Assembly: GCA_964433135.1 (NCBI GenBank)
Contig: CAYSQW010000009.1
Span: forward strand, 1 to 64,000
Direction of reading: 5' to 3'
DNA length: 64,000 nucleotides
Source of the DNA: CAYSQW01 sp964433135
Lineage (GTDB): Bacteria > Acidobacteriota > Aminicenantia > Aminicenantales > Aminicenantaceae
Shown: piece by piece, positions 16,973 through 25,710 of the stretch
Numbering within the stretch: the stretch's first letter is position 1
Layout: the number at the start of each line of letters is the position of its first letter
Position numbers and translations under genes: made by a program
Notes under the pieces: model-generated
What the model saw: only the letters and a program-made list of their open reading frames with translations
What the model was told of the DNA's origin: nothing
Databases searched by the model: none

Positions 16973-18409
16973 ATGATAAAATCCATTATCCATTTTCTCT
17001 GGATCGTGATGCTCACAGCCTGTGTCTCCATCCCCGAAAAACCTCCCGACTTGAACATGAAGGTTCCCGAGACTTGGATTGCGGGATCGGCGGAAGGGGA
17101 AATCCCGGATCAGTGGTGGCGGCGGTTCGATGATTCGGGATTGAACACGATCGTGATTGAAGCGTTGGAAACGAATTATGATCTAAGGACCGCGGCTTCG
17201 CGGTTGCGTGCTGCGGCGGCTCAGGTGAGAATCGCGGAATCCGGTCTGTTTCCGCAGATCGGCGCGAGCGGTTCGGCTACCCGTCAGAAGAGAAACTTCG
17301 TGGGATTTCCACTTCCGGGGAGTGAATCCGGAGTGCTGAGCAGCACGTCTACGCTTTTTGGATTATCGCTGGATCTGAGTTGGGAAGTCGACCTTTGGAG
17401 CCGGATATCGGCGGGAAGAGCGGCTTCCTATTCTGAATTTCAGGCCTCGAAGGCCGACTTGCTGGGGTATCGTTTGTCCCTTATCGGACAGATCGTTAAA
17501 GCCTGGTTGGGCGCTACTGAAGCGGCTCGTCAAGTAGACCTTGCCGACGTAACCCTTAAGAACTATCAAATGACCAACGATCAGGTTTTTACTCGCTATC
17601 GGCGCGGACTGCAGCCTTCGCTGGATGTTCGGCTTTCCGAAGCCAATGTCGCCGTAGCGGAAGCCACTCTGAGCCAGCAGCGGGATTTGCTTCAGGTTTC
17701 CTTACGTCAACTCGAAATCATGCTTGGACGCTATCCGTCGGGAAGCATTTCCGTCGGGGGTCGCCTTCCGGATTTGCGGGAGCAGGTGCCGGGAGGGCTT
17801 CCATCCGAGATCCTTCGCCGACGGCCGGACGTGATCGCGGCCGAGAAGCGTTTTTCCGGTGCGGCGTTCCGGGTTAGAGAAGCTCGCCGCGCGCTGTACC
17901 CGAAGCTGACGTTGACCGGCTCGGACGGGCGGTCGAGCGATGAGCTTAAAAATCTTCTTGAGGGAGATTATTCGGTTTGGAGCCTTTTCGGCGGCCTTTT
18001 GCAACCCCTGTTTCAGGGCAGACGTCTGCGTGCCGGAGTTAATCTTGCCCTGGCGGGAAAAGATGAAGCCCTGGCTCGCTATGCGCAAAGCGTCCTGAAT
18101 GCATTCGCCGAAGTAGAGTCTACATTAGCGGCTGAAAAGCAACTCGAAATCCAGGAAAAGGCGCTGCGAAGAGCTGTAGAACAATCCCTGGAAGCGCGGC
18201 GCTTGGCGGAAGAGCGATATGCCCGAGGATTGTCCGGTTTGCTTTCGGTTCTGGAATCTCAACGCCAGGCTTTCACCTCGCAGAGTCAGCTTTTGAGTGT
18301 TCGCCGTCAGCGGTTGGATAATCGAGTCAATTTGATCCTGGCGATGGGTGGGGAGTTCATGAAATCCGCCGCCGAATCGAAGAAGGAGAGAATTTCTCAT
18401 GAAAGCTAA
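16973..18409 (+). CDS. NodT/OprM family outer-membrane efflux lipoprotein
   Basis: 478 residues. Lipoprotein signal with lipobox LTAC (acceptor Cys17) and two OEP repeats forming the trimeric TolC-like channel; the helical barrel segments are seen in long Ala/Arg/Gln-rich stretches such as RLRAAAAQVRIAESG and RRLAEERYARGLSG. It forms the outer-membrane duct of the RND pump encoded by the next two genes. The ATG at 16973 places the signal peptide at the terminus; an in-frame start at 16934 would add 13 odd residues. The stop lies 11 bp inside the next gene, showing translational coupling. Confidence 0.9.
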   Translation: MIKSIIHFLWIVMLTACVSIPEKPPDLNMKVPETWIAGSAEGEIPDQWWRRFDDSGLNTIVIEALETNYDLRTAASRLRAAAAQVRIAESGLFPQIGASGSATRQKRNFVGFPLPGSESGVLSSTSTLFGLSLDLSWEVDLWSRISAGRAASYSEFQASKADLLGYRLSLIGQIVKAWLGATEAARQVDLADVTLKNYQMTNDQVFTRYRRGLQPSLDVRLSEANVAVAEATLSQQRDLLQVSLRQLEIMLGRYPSGSISVGGRLPDLREQVPGGLPSEILRRRPDVIAAEKRFSGAAFRVREARRALYPKLTLTGSDGRSSDELKNLLEGDYSVWSLFGGLLQPLFQGRRLRAGVNLALAGKDEALARYAQSVLNAFAEVESTLAAEKQLEIQEKALRRAVEQSLEARRLAEERYARGLSGLLSVLESQRQAFTSQSQLLSVRRQRLDNRVNLILAMGGEFMKSAAESKKERISHES

Positions 18410-19601
18410 AAAACGTTTTTTGATCTCCACCGCCGTCATACTGCTGGCTCTGGTGACGGCCGTCATTATGATAAGATCACGTGCCCGGATCGAGCAGGTT
18501 CCCGTAACGTTCCCGCCTCCGCTGGTCAGAGTGGAGGCCGTCGAAATTCAGGACTCTCCGCTCATCGTTCGGTCCCAAGGAACGGTTTCCCCGCACACGG
18601 AAACGGAATTGGTTACTCAGGTCGCCGGTGAGATCATTTCGGTTGCTCCCCAGTTTGCGGTCGGGGGATTTTTTAATCGGGGAGATATCCTTATGGAAAT
18701 CGATCGCCGCGATTATGAGTTCGCGCTTTCCCGAATAGAAGCCGAGGTCGCACAAGCCCGCTTGCAGCTCGCGCAGGAGGAACAGGAAGCCGAGATAGCG
18801 CGCGAGGAATGGGAACAGCTCGGTCGGTCGGAATCAGCTCATCCGCTGGTCCTGCGGGAGCCGCAGTTGGCTCGGGCCAAGGCTCAACTCGCCGCGGCGG
18901 AAGCGGCTTTTCAGCAGTCCCGTTTGAATCTGGAACGTACGTGGATAAAGGCTCCCTACGACGGCCGGGTAAGGGTGAAACTGGCTGATGTCGGCCAGTA
19001 TGTGACCCCGGGGACTCGCTTGGGAACCATCTATGCCATCGATTATGTGGAAGTCATGCTTCCGGTCCCGGATGATCAGATGGCTTACCTGGACTGCTTC
19101 CTGGATTATCGAACTCAAAAACCCGCCGATCTGAATATCAGGGTGAAAATCTATGCAAATTATGGGGGGAGGGATTTCAGCTGGACGGGAAAGATCGTCC
19201 GTGTCTCCGGTGAGATCGATCCTCAGACCCATATGATCATTCTGGTTGCCCGAGTGGATGATCCTTATAGTAGGAATGGAGGGAGCGAGCGGCCCCCGCT
19301 GGCGGTGGGGATGTTCGTAGAAGGAGAGATCCAAGGAAAGACGGCTCGGGGGGTGGCGGTTTTGCCCCGCGCGGTCCTGCGGGGAGAGAACCGGGTTTTG
19401 GTGGTTGATAATGAGGATCGCCTTCGGTTTCGTACCGTCGAAGTCCTGAGAACGGATGCCGGATCGGTCATTATCAGCTCCGGCCTGCATCCGGAGGAAC
19501 GAGTCTGTATCTCTTCCATCGAAACCGTTGTCGACGGCATGAAAGTTCGGGTCGTCGGTGAAAACGAACAGTCCTTGGATTCGGAAAACGGGAACGCGTG
19601 A
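18399..19601 (+). CDS. RND periplasmic adaptor (HlyD/MexA type)
   Basis: 400 residues. An N-terminal membrane anchor (FLISTAVILLALVTAVIMI) is followed by a lipoyl-like half, an alpha-helical hairpin rich in Ala/Glu/Gln (about residues 107-180), the second lipoyl half (RTWIKAPYDGRV), a beta-barrel domain and a membrane-proximal domain. It bridges the permease and the outer-membrane channel. The start overlaps the preceding gene by 11 bp and has a GAAGGAGAG site; the TGA shares its last A with the ATG of the permease gene. Confidence 0.9.
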   Translation: MKAKKRFLISTAVILLALVTAVIMIRSRARIEQVPVTFPPPLVRVEAVEIQDSPLIVRSQGTVSPHTETELVTQVAGEIISVAPQFAVGGFFNRGDILMEIDRRDYEFALSRIEAEVAQARLQLAQEEQEAEIAREEWEQLGRSESAHPLVLREPQLARAKAQLAAAEAAFQQSRLNLERTWIKAPYDGRVRVKLADVGQYVTPGTRLGTIYAIDYVEVMLPVPDDQMAYLDCFLDYRTQKPADLNIRVKIYANYGGRDFSWTGKIVRVSGEIDPQTHMIILVARVDDPYSRNGGSERPPLAVGMFVEGEIQGKTARGVAVLPRAVLRGENRVLVVDNEDRLRFRTVEVLRTDAGSVIISSGLHPEERVCISSIETVVDGMKVRVVGENEQSLDSENGNA

Positions 19602-22600
19602 TGAAAGGCATTTTGAGTTGGTTCGTCCGGAATCCGGTTGCCGCCAATTTGCTGCTGCTGCTGATTGCCGCCGGTGGTTTTATCACGGTCTCCGGGATCA
19701 AGCAGGAGGTTTTTCCTGAGTTGGCCTCCGACCTTATCAATGTATCCGTTGTTTATCCGGGCGCGGCTCCGGAGGAAGTGGAACGGGGGGTCTGTATTCC
19801 GATCGAGGAGGAGATCCAGAGTCTCGATGGGATCAAACGGATTTCATCGCGAGCCGCGGAAGGCATAGGCACAATCACCGTAGAGTTGTTTCCCGGAACC
19901 GACGTGCGCAGGCTTCTGGATGATACCAAAGCTCGGGTGGATGCGATCACGACTCTGCCTGAAGAAACCGAAAAACCTCTGGTCCAGGAACTGCTGAACC
20001 GGAGACAGGTGATCAGTCTGGCTCTATCGGGAAATGCCGACGAAAAAACACTGAAAATCCTCAGCGAACGGATTCGGGACGACATTCTGCTTTTATCCGG
20101 CATTACGCAGGCCCGGGTGGCCAGCATAAGACCCTACGAGATATCCATTGAAGTTCCGGAGACGGCCCTGAGGAGGTTCGACTTGACCTTCGATGAAGTG
20201 GCGCTGGCTATACGGCGGGGTTCTCTGGATATTCCTGGCGGGTCGATTAAAACCCGGGGAGGGGAGGTGCTTCTGCGTACCAAGGGGCAGGCTTACACAG
20301 GATTGGATTTTGAGCGGATCGTATTGAGAACCAGACCTGACGGTTCGCGCCTGCTGGTAGGAGACGTTGCCACCGTGATTGACGGATTCACGGAAACCGA
20401 TCAGTTCTCCCGCTTCGACGGCCAACCGGCAGCCTTAATTCAGGTATTCCGTGTCGGCGATGAGGATGCCATCCAGGTCGCGCGTTCCGTAAAGGAATAT
20501 GTCACCGAGGAGAGGGAGCGGCTGCCCGAAGGCCTGCAGCTTACGATCTGGAGTGATGATTCCCAGGTGCTGCAAAGCCGCTTGGACCTGCTATTCCGCA
20601 ACGGGTGGGGAGGGTTGATACTTGTCCTGATCACCCTGGCCCTTTTTTTGAAACTGCGCCTGGCGTTCTGGGTGGCTTTGGGCATCCCGGTTTCTTTTCT
20701 GGGAACCCTATGGCTGATGCCTTACTTCGATGTGTCCATCAACATGATCTCTCTGTTCGCCTTCATCGTTGTCATCGGGATCGTGGTCGATGACGCCATC
20801 GTTGTGGGCGAAAACATATACAAGGAGTATGAATCGGGAAAGACGGGAATGGAAGCGGCTCTGGACGGGGTGAAGGGGGTGGCGGTTCCCGTCGTGTTTG
20901 CGGTTCTCACCACGGTCGCCGCTTTTTGGCCTTTGCTCAATGTCGAGGGGATTTCGGGAAAGATCATGCGGTTCATCCCTGTTGTCGTCATCTTGACGCT
21001 TGGATTTTCCCTTCTTGAATCTTTGTTCATTCTGCCGGCGCATCTGGCGCATTTAAGGACCGGCCGGATTCGCCCCGCGGGAAAAGATTGGCATGGCTGG
21101 TGGGATCGTTTTCATGACGGGTTCAACCGGCTTTTTCAGCGTTTCGTGCGGAATGTCTATCGTCCCCATCTCGATACGATCCTGCGCAACCGCTCCTTAA
21201 CCCTGGCTGTTTTTTTTGCAGTCCTGATCGTGACCTTCGGCATGGTGGGTGCGGGATGGATCAAATTTGTATTTTTCCCGCGAATCGACGCCGACAACAT
21301 CGTGGCTCGATTGACCATGCCCTTGGGAACCCCGGTGGACGTCACAGCGGATGCCGTCGGCAGAATCGAAGCCGGAGCTCTGCGGCTGGAAGAAGAAATC
21401 GGGGGAGGGAATCAGACGATTCGTCATGTTCTGGCGGCTGTCGGAGAACAGCCCAGCCTTAACCAGGCTTCCGGGCCCATGGCGGCTGAAGGAGGATTTA
21501 CCGGCTCTCATCTGGGGGAAGTGGACATCGAATTGGTTCCGGCCGAGGAACGGAATATAAGCAGCATCGCCATAGCCAACCGATGGCGTGAACTTGTCGG
21601 CTCTATCCCGGATGCCGTCGAACTCTCATTTTCCAGCTCATTGTTTACGGCGGGGGCCGCGATCAATGTTCAACTTGCCAGTGCCGATATCTCCGATCTG
21701 AGGGTGGCGGCGGAGAAGCTTAAAGAGAAGATTGCCGATTACCCGGGAGTTTTTGATGTTGCGGATTCCTTTCGTCCAGGGAAACAGGAAATTCAATTGG
21801 ATATTACTCCGGAGGCCGAATCCCTGGGGCTTTCGCTGTCCGATCTGGGCCGGCAGGTGCGACAGGCATTCTACGGAGAGGAAGTGCAGCGAATTCAGAG
21901 AGATCGGGATGAGGTCAAAGTGATGCTGCGCTATCCGGCGGACGAGCGAAAACGTCTTGGAAACCTGGAGGATAAGCGGATCAAGACCTCGAGCGGAATT
22001 TCCGTTCCTTTTCCCGCCGCGGCCCGTGCAAGGCCGGGAAGAGGATACTCCACCATCGATCGCACCGACCGTCGGCGAACGGTCAGCATCACGGCGGAAG
22101 TCGATAATGCCGCAGCGAATACGAATGAGATCCTCGCCGACATAACCGCGAACGTGCTGCCGCCGCTGCTGGCGGATTATCCGGGATTGAGCTACAGCCT
22201 GGAAGGGGAACAGAGAGATCAGCAGGAAGCCATCACTAGTCTCCGCAACGGCTTTCTGCTCGCGCTGCTCGTGATTTATGCGCTGTTGGCCGTCCCGTTC
22301 CGCTCATATATCCAACCGGTCATCGTGATGGGCGTGATCCCATTCGGAATAGTGGGTGCGATCTGGGGACATATGATCATGGGACTCGAGCTGACCCTGC
22401 TGTCGTTTTTCGGGATCGTGGCTCTAACGGGAGTCGTGGTCAACGACAGTCTGGTGATGGTGGATTATATCAACCGCTTTCGAAGAGACGGACACTCGCT
22501 TTCGGAAGCGGTCCGGGAAGCCGGGGCGGCGCGGTTCCGCCCCATCATGCTGACGTCCATCACCACTTTCGCCGGTTTGACGCCCCTGCTTTTAGAGCGC

Positions 22601-22783
22601 AGCCTCCAAGCTCGTTTCCTGATCCCGATGGCGGTATCGCTGGCATTCGGCGTTCTGTTCGCCACCTTCATCACCTTGATGCTGGTTCCGGTATCTTATT
22701 TGATTCTGGAGGATGTTATGGGATGGCTGCGGCGGTTGTTTGGAAAAGCGAATAATCCGGAGATAACGCATAAGTCCGGTTGA
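19601..22783 (+). CDS. RND efflux permease (AcrB/HAE family)
   Basis: 1060 residues, 12 predicted helices and two large periplasmic loops, the usual RND layout. Helix 4 carries the proton-relay pair in GIVVDDAIVVGENI; helix 10 has VVVNDSLVMVDYINR. The N terminus (LSWFVRNPVAANLLLLL) is typical of this branch. It drives proton-coupled export of drugs, lipids or other hydrophobic compounds with the adaptor and outer-membrane protein before it. The ATG at 19601 overlaps the adaptor stop by one base. A weak 7 bp stem follows the stop. Substrate cannot be assigned. Confidence 0.92.
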   Translation: MKGILSWFVRNPVAANLLLLLIAAGGFITVSGIKQEVFPELASDLINVSVVYPGAAPEEVERGVCIPIEEEIQSLDGIKRISSRAAEGIGTITVELFPGTDVRRLLDDTKARVDAITTLPEETEKPLVQELLNRRQVISLALSGNADEKTLKILSERIRDDILLLSGITQARVASIRPYEISIEVPETALRRFDLTFDEVALAIRRGSLDIPGGSIKTRGGEVLLRTKGQAYTGLDFERIVLRTRPDGSRLLVGDVATVIDGFTETDQFSRFDGQPAALIQVFRVGDEDAIQVARSVKEYVTEERERLPEGLQLTIWSDDSQVLQSRLDLLFRNGWGGLILVLITLALFLKLRLAFWVALGIPVSFLGTLWLMPYFDVSINMISLFAFIVVIGIVVDDAIVVGENIYKEYESGKTGMEAALDGVKGVAVPVVFAVLTTVAAFWPLLNVEGISGKIMRFIPVVVILTLGFSLLESLFILPAHLAHLRTGRIRPAGKDWHGWWDRFHDGFNRLFQRFVRNVYRPHLDTILRNRSLTLAVFFAVLIVTFGMVGAGWIKFVFFPRIDADNIVARLTMPLGTPVDVTADAVGRIEAGALRLEEEIGGGNQTIRHVLAAVGEQPSLNQASGPMAAEGGFTGSHLGEVDIELVPAEERNISSIAIANRWRELVGSIPDAVELSFSSSLFTAGAAINVQLASADISDLRVAAEKLKEKIADYPGVFDVADSFRPGKQEIQLDITPEAESLGLSLSDLGRQVRQAFYGEEVQRIQRDRDEVKVMLRYPADERKRLGNLEDKRIKTSSGISVPFPAAARARPGRGYSTIDRTDRRRTVSITAEVDNAAANTNEILADITANVLPPLLADYPGLSYSLEGEQRDQQEAITSLRNGFLLALLVIYALLAVPFRSYIQPVIVMGVIPFGIVGAIWGHMIMGLELTLLSFFGIVALTGVVVNDSLVMVDYINRFRRDGHSLSEAVREAGAARFRPIMLTSITTFAGLTPLLLERSLQARFLIPMAVSLAFGVLFATFITLMLVPVSYLILEDVMGWLRRLFGKANNPEITHKSG

Positions 22784-22812
22784 ACCCGACCCTCCAGTTC
22801 ATATCTCGGGTT
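22783..22812 (+). terminator. possible terminator of the RND operon
   Basis: AACCCGA (22783-22789) and TCGGGTT (22806-22812) form a 7 bp stem with a 16 nt loop directly at the stop codon. There is no T-run, so a weak or factor-dependent end is more likely. Confidence 0.35.
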
Positions 22813-22911
22813 ATTAAGCGGATCCGAGTTGAAATGGGTAAAGTCAGTCTCGTTCCGCCTGTTCCGGTTTTGACGCCGCGCTTTTCCTGAAGATTTATCT
22901 CCCTATTGCCG

Positions 22912-22940
22912 TTGCATGACATTCTTTCTGGCAATATGAT
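22912..22940 (+). promoter_or_regulatory. weak candidate promoter for the eRF1-like gene
   Basis: TTGCAT at 22912-22917, 17 bp spacer and TATGAT at 22935-22940. The -10 is good and the -35 poor; the leader to 23035 would be about 90 nt. Confidence 0.3.
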
Positions 22941-23034
22941 TCTTCATTTATTATGCTGTATCTGAACGGGCTTTATATGCCTATGGTGTTTAGGTTTGTT
23001 TAACTGTCATCGATCCAATATGAAGGGAGTCATC

Positions 23035-24138
23035 ATGTTTGCTGAAATCGATCTGAATGAGCTTTCCGAGTTGTCCTCCAACGAAAAGACTTTTCTGAGT
23101 GTCTATATCTCATCTCCGAAATCATTGTCGACCCTTGATCGGAGAGTCGAGCGTATGGGCCGGGTGCTGAACAGGGGTGGCTCGTCTAAGGACGAACATG
23201 AGCACTTTCAGTTGAATAGGGAAGCCGTCAAGGAATATTTAGACAAAAATCCCTTTGTATCCGGTTCGCTGTGCCTGATTTCCTGCTGGGGAATGGATTT
23301 CTTTAGAGCTTATGCTCTGCCGGTCGCCTGCCCGGATCTTGTCCGGTTCGATTCTTCACCTTACATACGGCCTCTGGCCGAACTTAAAGATGAGTACGAA
23401 AATGCCGCGGTCGTCATCGCGGATAATCGAAAAGCGCGTATTTTCATGGTCGCGGCGGCAGCATCGGGCCCGGAAAGCTCGGTAGAGGGAAATATCAAGA
23501 ATCATGTGCGCAAGGGCGGATGGTCGCAGCAGCGTTATGAGCGCCGTCGGGATAAACAGATGCTGCTTTATGTGCGCGAGATTGTGGATGCGCTGGAGCG
23601 GCTCTCCAAAGTGGAGGATTTTCGCCGGATACTGCTGGTAGGAGGGAAAGAAGTCCTGCGGATCCTGTTTGAAAACCTTCCTCCTCACCTGCGGAAACAG
23701 GCCGATCGCAAAGCCCTGGACCTTGGGAAAGACGAACGGGTTGTCAACCATGAGATCCGGGAACTTTTTTTGGAGAGGGAACGTCGTTCGGAGCGGGAAC
23801 TCTGGGAAAAGATCCGGTCCGAATACCTGCGTGGCGGTCTGGGGATTGTCGGTGTTGAGGATGTGTGGAAAGCCGTATCGGAGGGCCGGGCCGAATCCGT
23901 TATCGTGATCCGTGATCTCGAAGCCGCGGGAATGCGCTGCCGGGAATGTGAAAACCTGCGGCCGGGAGGAGACGCCGTCTGTAGCGCATGCGGATCGCAA
24001 TCCCTTTTTCCGGTCGATATGATCAACGAGATCGTCGAATCGGCAAAGAGGTCAGGGGCGGATGTCGATTTCTGCGATCCCATTCCCTCGCTCGCGGAAG
24101 CGGGCGGGATCGCGGCTTTCCTCAGATATAACTATTGA
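23035..24138 (+). CDS. bacterial eRF1/Vms1-like protein with C-terminal zinc ribbon
   Basis: 367 residues. The N-terminal part resembles the domain preceding the eRF1 fold, and the core carries VRKGGWSQQRYERRR with Gly161-Gly162-Trp163-Ser164-Gln165-Gln166, the counterpart of the GGQ/GSQ loop of eRF1 and Vms1 that inserts into the ribosomal peptidyl-transferase centre. A basic helix follows, then a release-factor domain 3-like segment, and a zinc ribbon (CREC at 302-305, CSAC at 316-319). Such baeRF proteins are predicted peptidyl-tRNA hydrolases acting in ribosome rescue, though most are uncharacterised. The ATG at 23035 has a GAAGGGAG site; the frame is open from 22996 but that start lacks one. 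It stands alone between the RND operon and a convergent epimerase gene. Confidence 0.78.
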   Translation: MFAEIDLNELSELSSNEKTFLSVYISSPKSLSTLDRRVERMGRVLNRGGSSKDEHEHFQLNREAVKEYLDKNPFVSGSLCLISCWGMDFFRAYALPVACPDLVRFDSSPYIRPLAELKDEYENAAVVIADNRKARIFMVAAAASGPESSVEGNIKNHVRKGGWSQQRYERRRDKQMLLYVREIVDALERLSKVEDFRRILLVGGKEVLRILFENLPPHLRKQADRKALDLGKDERVVNHEIRELFLERERRSERELWEKIRSEYLRGGLGIVGVEDVWKAVSEGRAESVIVIRDLEAAGMRCRECENLRPGGDAVCSACGSQSLFPVDMINEIVESAKRSGADVDFCDPIPSLAEAGGIAAFLRYNY

Positions 24139-24259
24139 ATTTGCGTAAGATTAGCATCAATATCAAGAACTGTCCGCCTTATTTTCAAGATCATATTGAT
24201 TGTATGGGAGGTGGATTTATGATCCGCCGGCGATTCTCACGGGAGTTAATCGGATTTCA

Positions 24260-25171
24260 TTAATTTCCAATACAATCCTTTAAAGCCGCTTCCAGGTCCC
24301 TGTATTTAAATGTGTAGCCGAGGCCGCTGATTTTTCCCGCGGAAGCTCGGATGCTTGAATCAAGGATGGTTGCCATCTCTCCGAAAACCAGCTTGAGAGC
24401 AAAAAGCGGAACCACAAACGGCGCCGGTTTCTCCATGGCTTTTCCGAGGGCTAGAGTGAAATCCCGGTTGGTTACGATCCCGGGTGATACGGCGTTGACC
24501 GGACCTGAAACGCTCTGATTCTCCAGGGAATACAGGATGATTCCCGAAATATCGTTTTCATGTATCCAGGGGAACCACTGCCTGCCGCTTCCCAGTCGAC
24601 CTCCCAAACCCATTTGAAAGGGGCGCCGCATCCGGCTCAAGACTCCGCCTGAAGGAGAAAGCACGATCCCCGTACGCAGCTTGACCAGGCGGATTCCCTG
24701 TGGAACCGCGGCCTCGGCTGCTTTTTCCTGATCCCGGCAGACCTGAGCGAGAAAATCATTTCCAGGGGCCTCGGCTTCTTTGAGCCGATCGTCTCCCCTT
24801 GAACCGTAATAGCCGACAGCGGATCCGCAAATTAAAACTTTCGGCTTGTGATCCATGCGATTCAGAGTCTCGATGATTCTTTTGATACCGAGAACGCGGG
24901 AATCTCTGATCCTTTTTTTCTTGGAATCGTTCCACCTTCCGTTGTATATCGGCTCTCCCGCAAGGCTGACAACGGCGTCGACTCCTTCTAATGCATGTTG
25001 GCCTTCGCCCTCACTGTTGGGATTCCATTTTCGAACATGCAGTGGGGAAGCGGTCCCTCTCGATCTTTCGGGATGTCGCGTCAGGATGATGGGATCATGT
25101 TCTCTTTCCCTTAAATCCTTGGCTAAACGGGTACCGATGAGTCCCGTTCCTCCGGTGATCGCTACTTTCAT
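24260..25171 (-). CDS. TIGR01777 family NAD(P)-binding epimerase (YfcH-like)
   Basis: 303 residues. The Rossmann motif GGTGLIGTRLAKDL opens the protein, and the family signature continues with VVSLAGEPIYNGRW, GSAVGYYG (active-site Tyr) and the C-terminal DUF1731-like region (ALKLVFGEMATILDSS). Members are extended-SDR proteins of unknown substrate, related to cell-division inhibitor SulA in name only. A promoter (TTGCCA-17-TATATT) ends nine bases before the ATG and there is no ribosome-binding site, which points to a nearly leaderless transcript. Confidence 0.9.
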   Translation of the reverse strand: MKVAITGGTGLIGTRLAKDLREREHDPIILTRHPERSRGTASPLHVRKWNPNSEGEGQHALEGVDAVVSLAGEPIYNGRWNDSKKKRIRDSRVLGIKRIIETLNRMDHKPKVLICGSAVGYYGSRGDDRLKEAEAPGNDFLAQVCRDQEKAAEAAVPQGIRLVKLRTGIVLSPSGGVLSRMRRPFQMGLGGRLGSGRQWFPWIHENDISGIILYSLENQSVSGPVNAVSPGIVTNRDFTLALGKAMEKPAPFVVPLFALKLVFGEMATILDSSIRASAGKISGLGYTFKYRDLEAALKDCIGN

Positions 25172-25180
25172 CTGTTATTG

Positions 25181-25209
25181 AATATAGCGCTTAAAGGATG
25201 TGATGGCAA
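25181..25209 (-). promoter_or_regulatory. promoter of the TIGR01777 gene, nearly leaderless
   Basis: Minus-strand TTGCCA (25204-25209), 17 bp spacer and TATATT (25181-25186); nine bases separate the -10 from the ATG at 25171, so the mRNA would start only a few bases before the start codon. Confidence 0.55.
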
Positions 25210-25297
25210 ATACGGATGCAGCGATGGACACGCGGTGTCGCTATCGGCTTATTTGACAGCATGGATTCAAAAGGATTATCTTTCCTTTGGGAATCTT

Positions 25298-25603
25298 ATG
25301 CAAAAGAATGGAAACATGTATGAAAAAAGATGTGATCATCTGGTTGAGGGGCCGGCGCCTGCACCGAATTCCAATGTGTGTGAGGAATGTATCGCCAGCG
25401 GTCAAAAATGGGTTCAGCTGAGGATATGCCGGACCTGCGGTCATGTGGGCTGCTGCGACAGTTCTCCGGGGCAGCATGCCACAAAGCATTTTGAAAAAAC
25501 CAATCATCCGACCATGCAGTCGTTCGAACCGGGGCAGGATTGGGGGTGGTGCTATGTCCATAAAAAGATGCTCGGCCCCTTTCCTCCCGCCCGGAAAAAA
25601 TAA
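25298..25603 (+). CDS. free-standing UBP-type zinc finger protein
   Basis: 101 residues (95 if the ATG at 25316 is used). Almost the whole protein is one ZnF-UBP domain: CDHL, CEEC, the central CRTCGHVGCCDSS, then QHATKHF, NHPTM and GQDWGWCY. The Cys/His spacing matches the domain that in eukaryotic deubiquitinases and HDAC6 binds the C terminus of ubiquitin. The bacterial ligand is unknown; a free C-terminal Gly-Gly-like tail is the obvious guess. Two in-frame ATG codons are close together, each with a weak purine-rich site; the frame is open from 25178, but that region lacks family features. It lies between divergent TIGR01777 and the ddaH gene. Confidence 0.85.
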   Translation: MQKNGNMYEKRCDHLVEGPAPAPNSNVCEECIASGQKWVQLRICRTCGHVGCCDSSPGQHATKHFEKTNHPTMQSFEPGQDWGWCYVHKKMLGPFPPARKK

Positions 25604-25674
25604 GTGTATCCCTTAGCGGCGGGGGGAAGCCGGTCACAAACAAATATGCATGGCTTTTTGACTCTCCATTCATC

Positions 25675-25704
25675 TTGAATGGTTGAAATGAGTTTTGATA
25701 GTAT
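25675..25704 (+). promoter_or_regulatory. promoter of ddaH, leaderless
   Basis: TTGAAT at 25675-25680, an 18 bp spacer and TAGTAT at 25699-25704. Six bases separate the -10 from the ATG at 25711, so transcription should begin at or next to the start codon. No ribosome-binding site is present. Confidence 0.5.
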
Positions 25705-25710
25705 CTTTAC

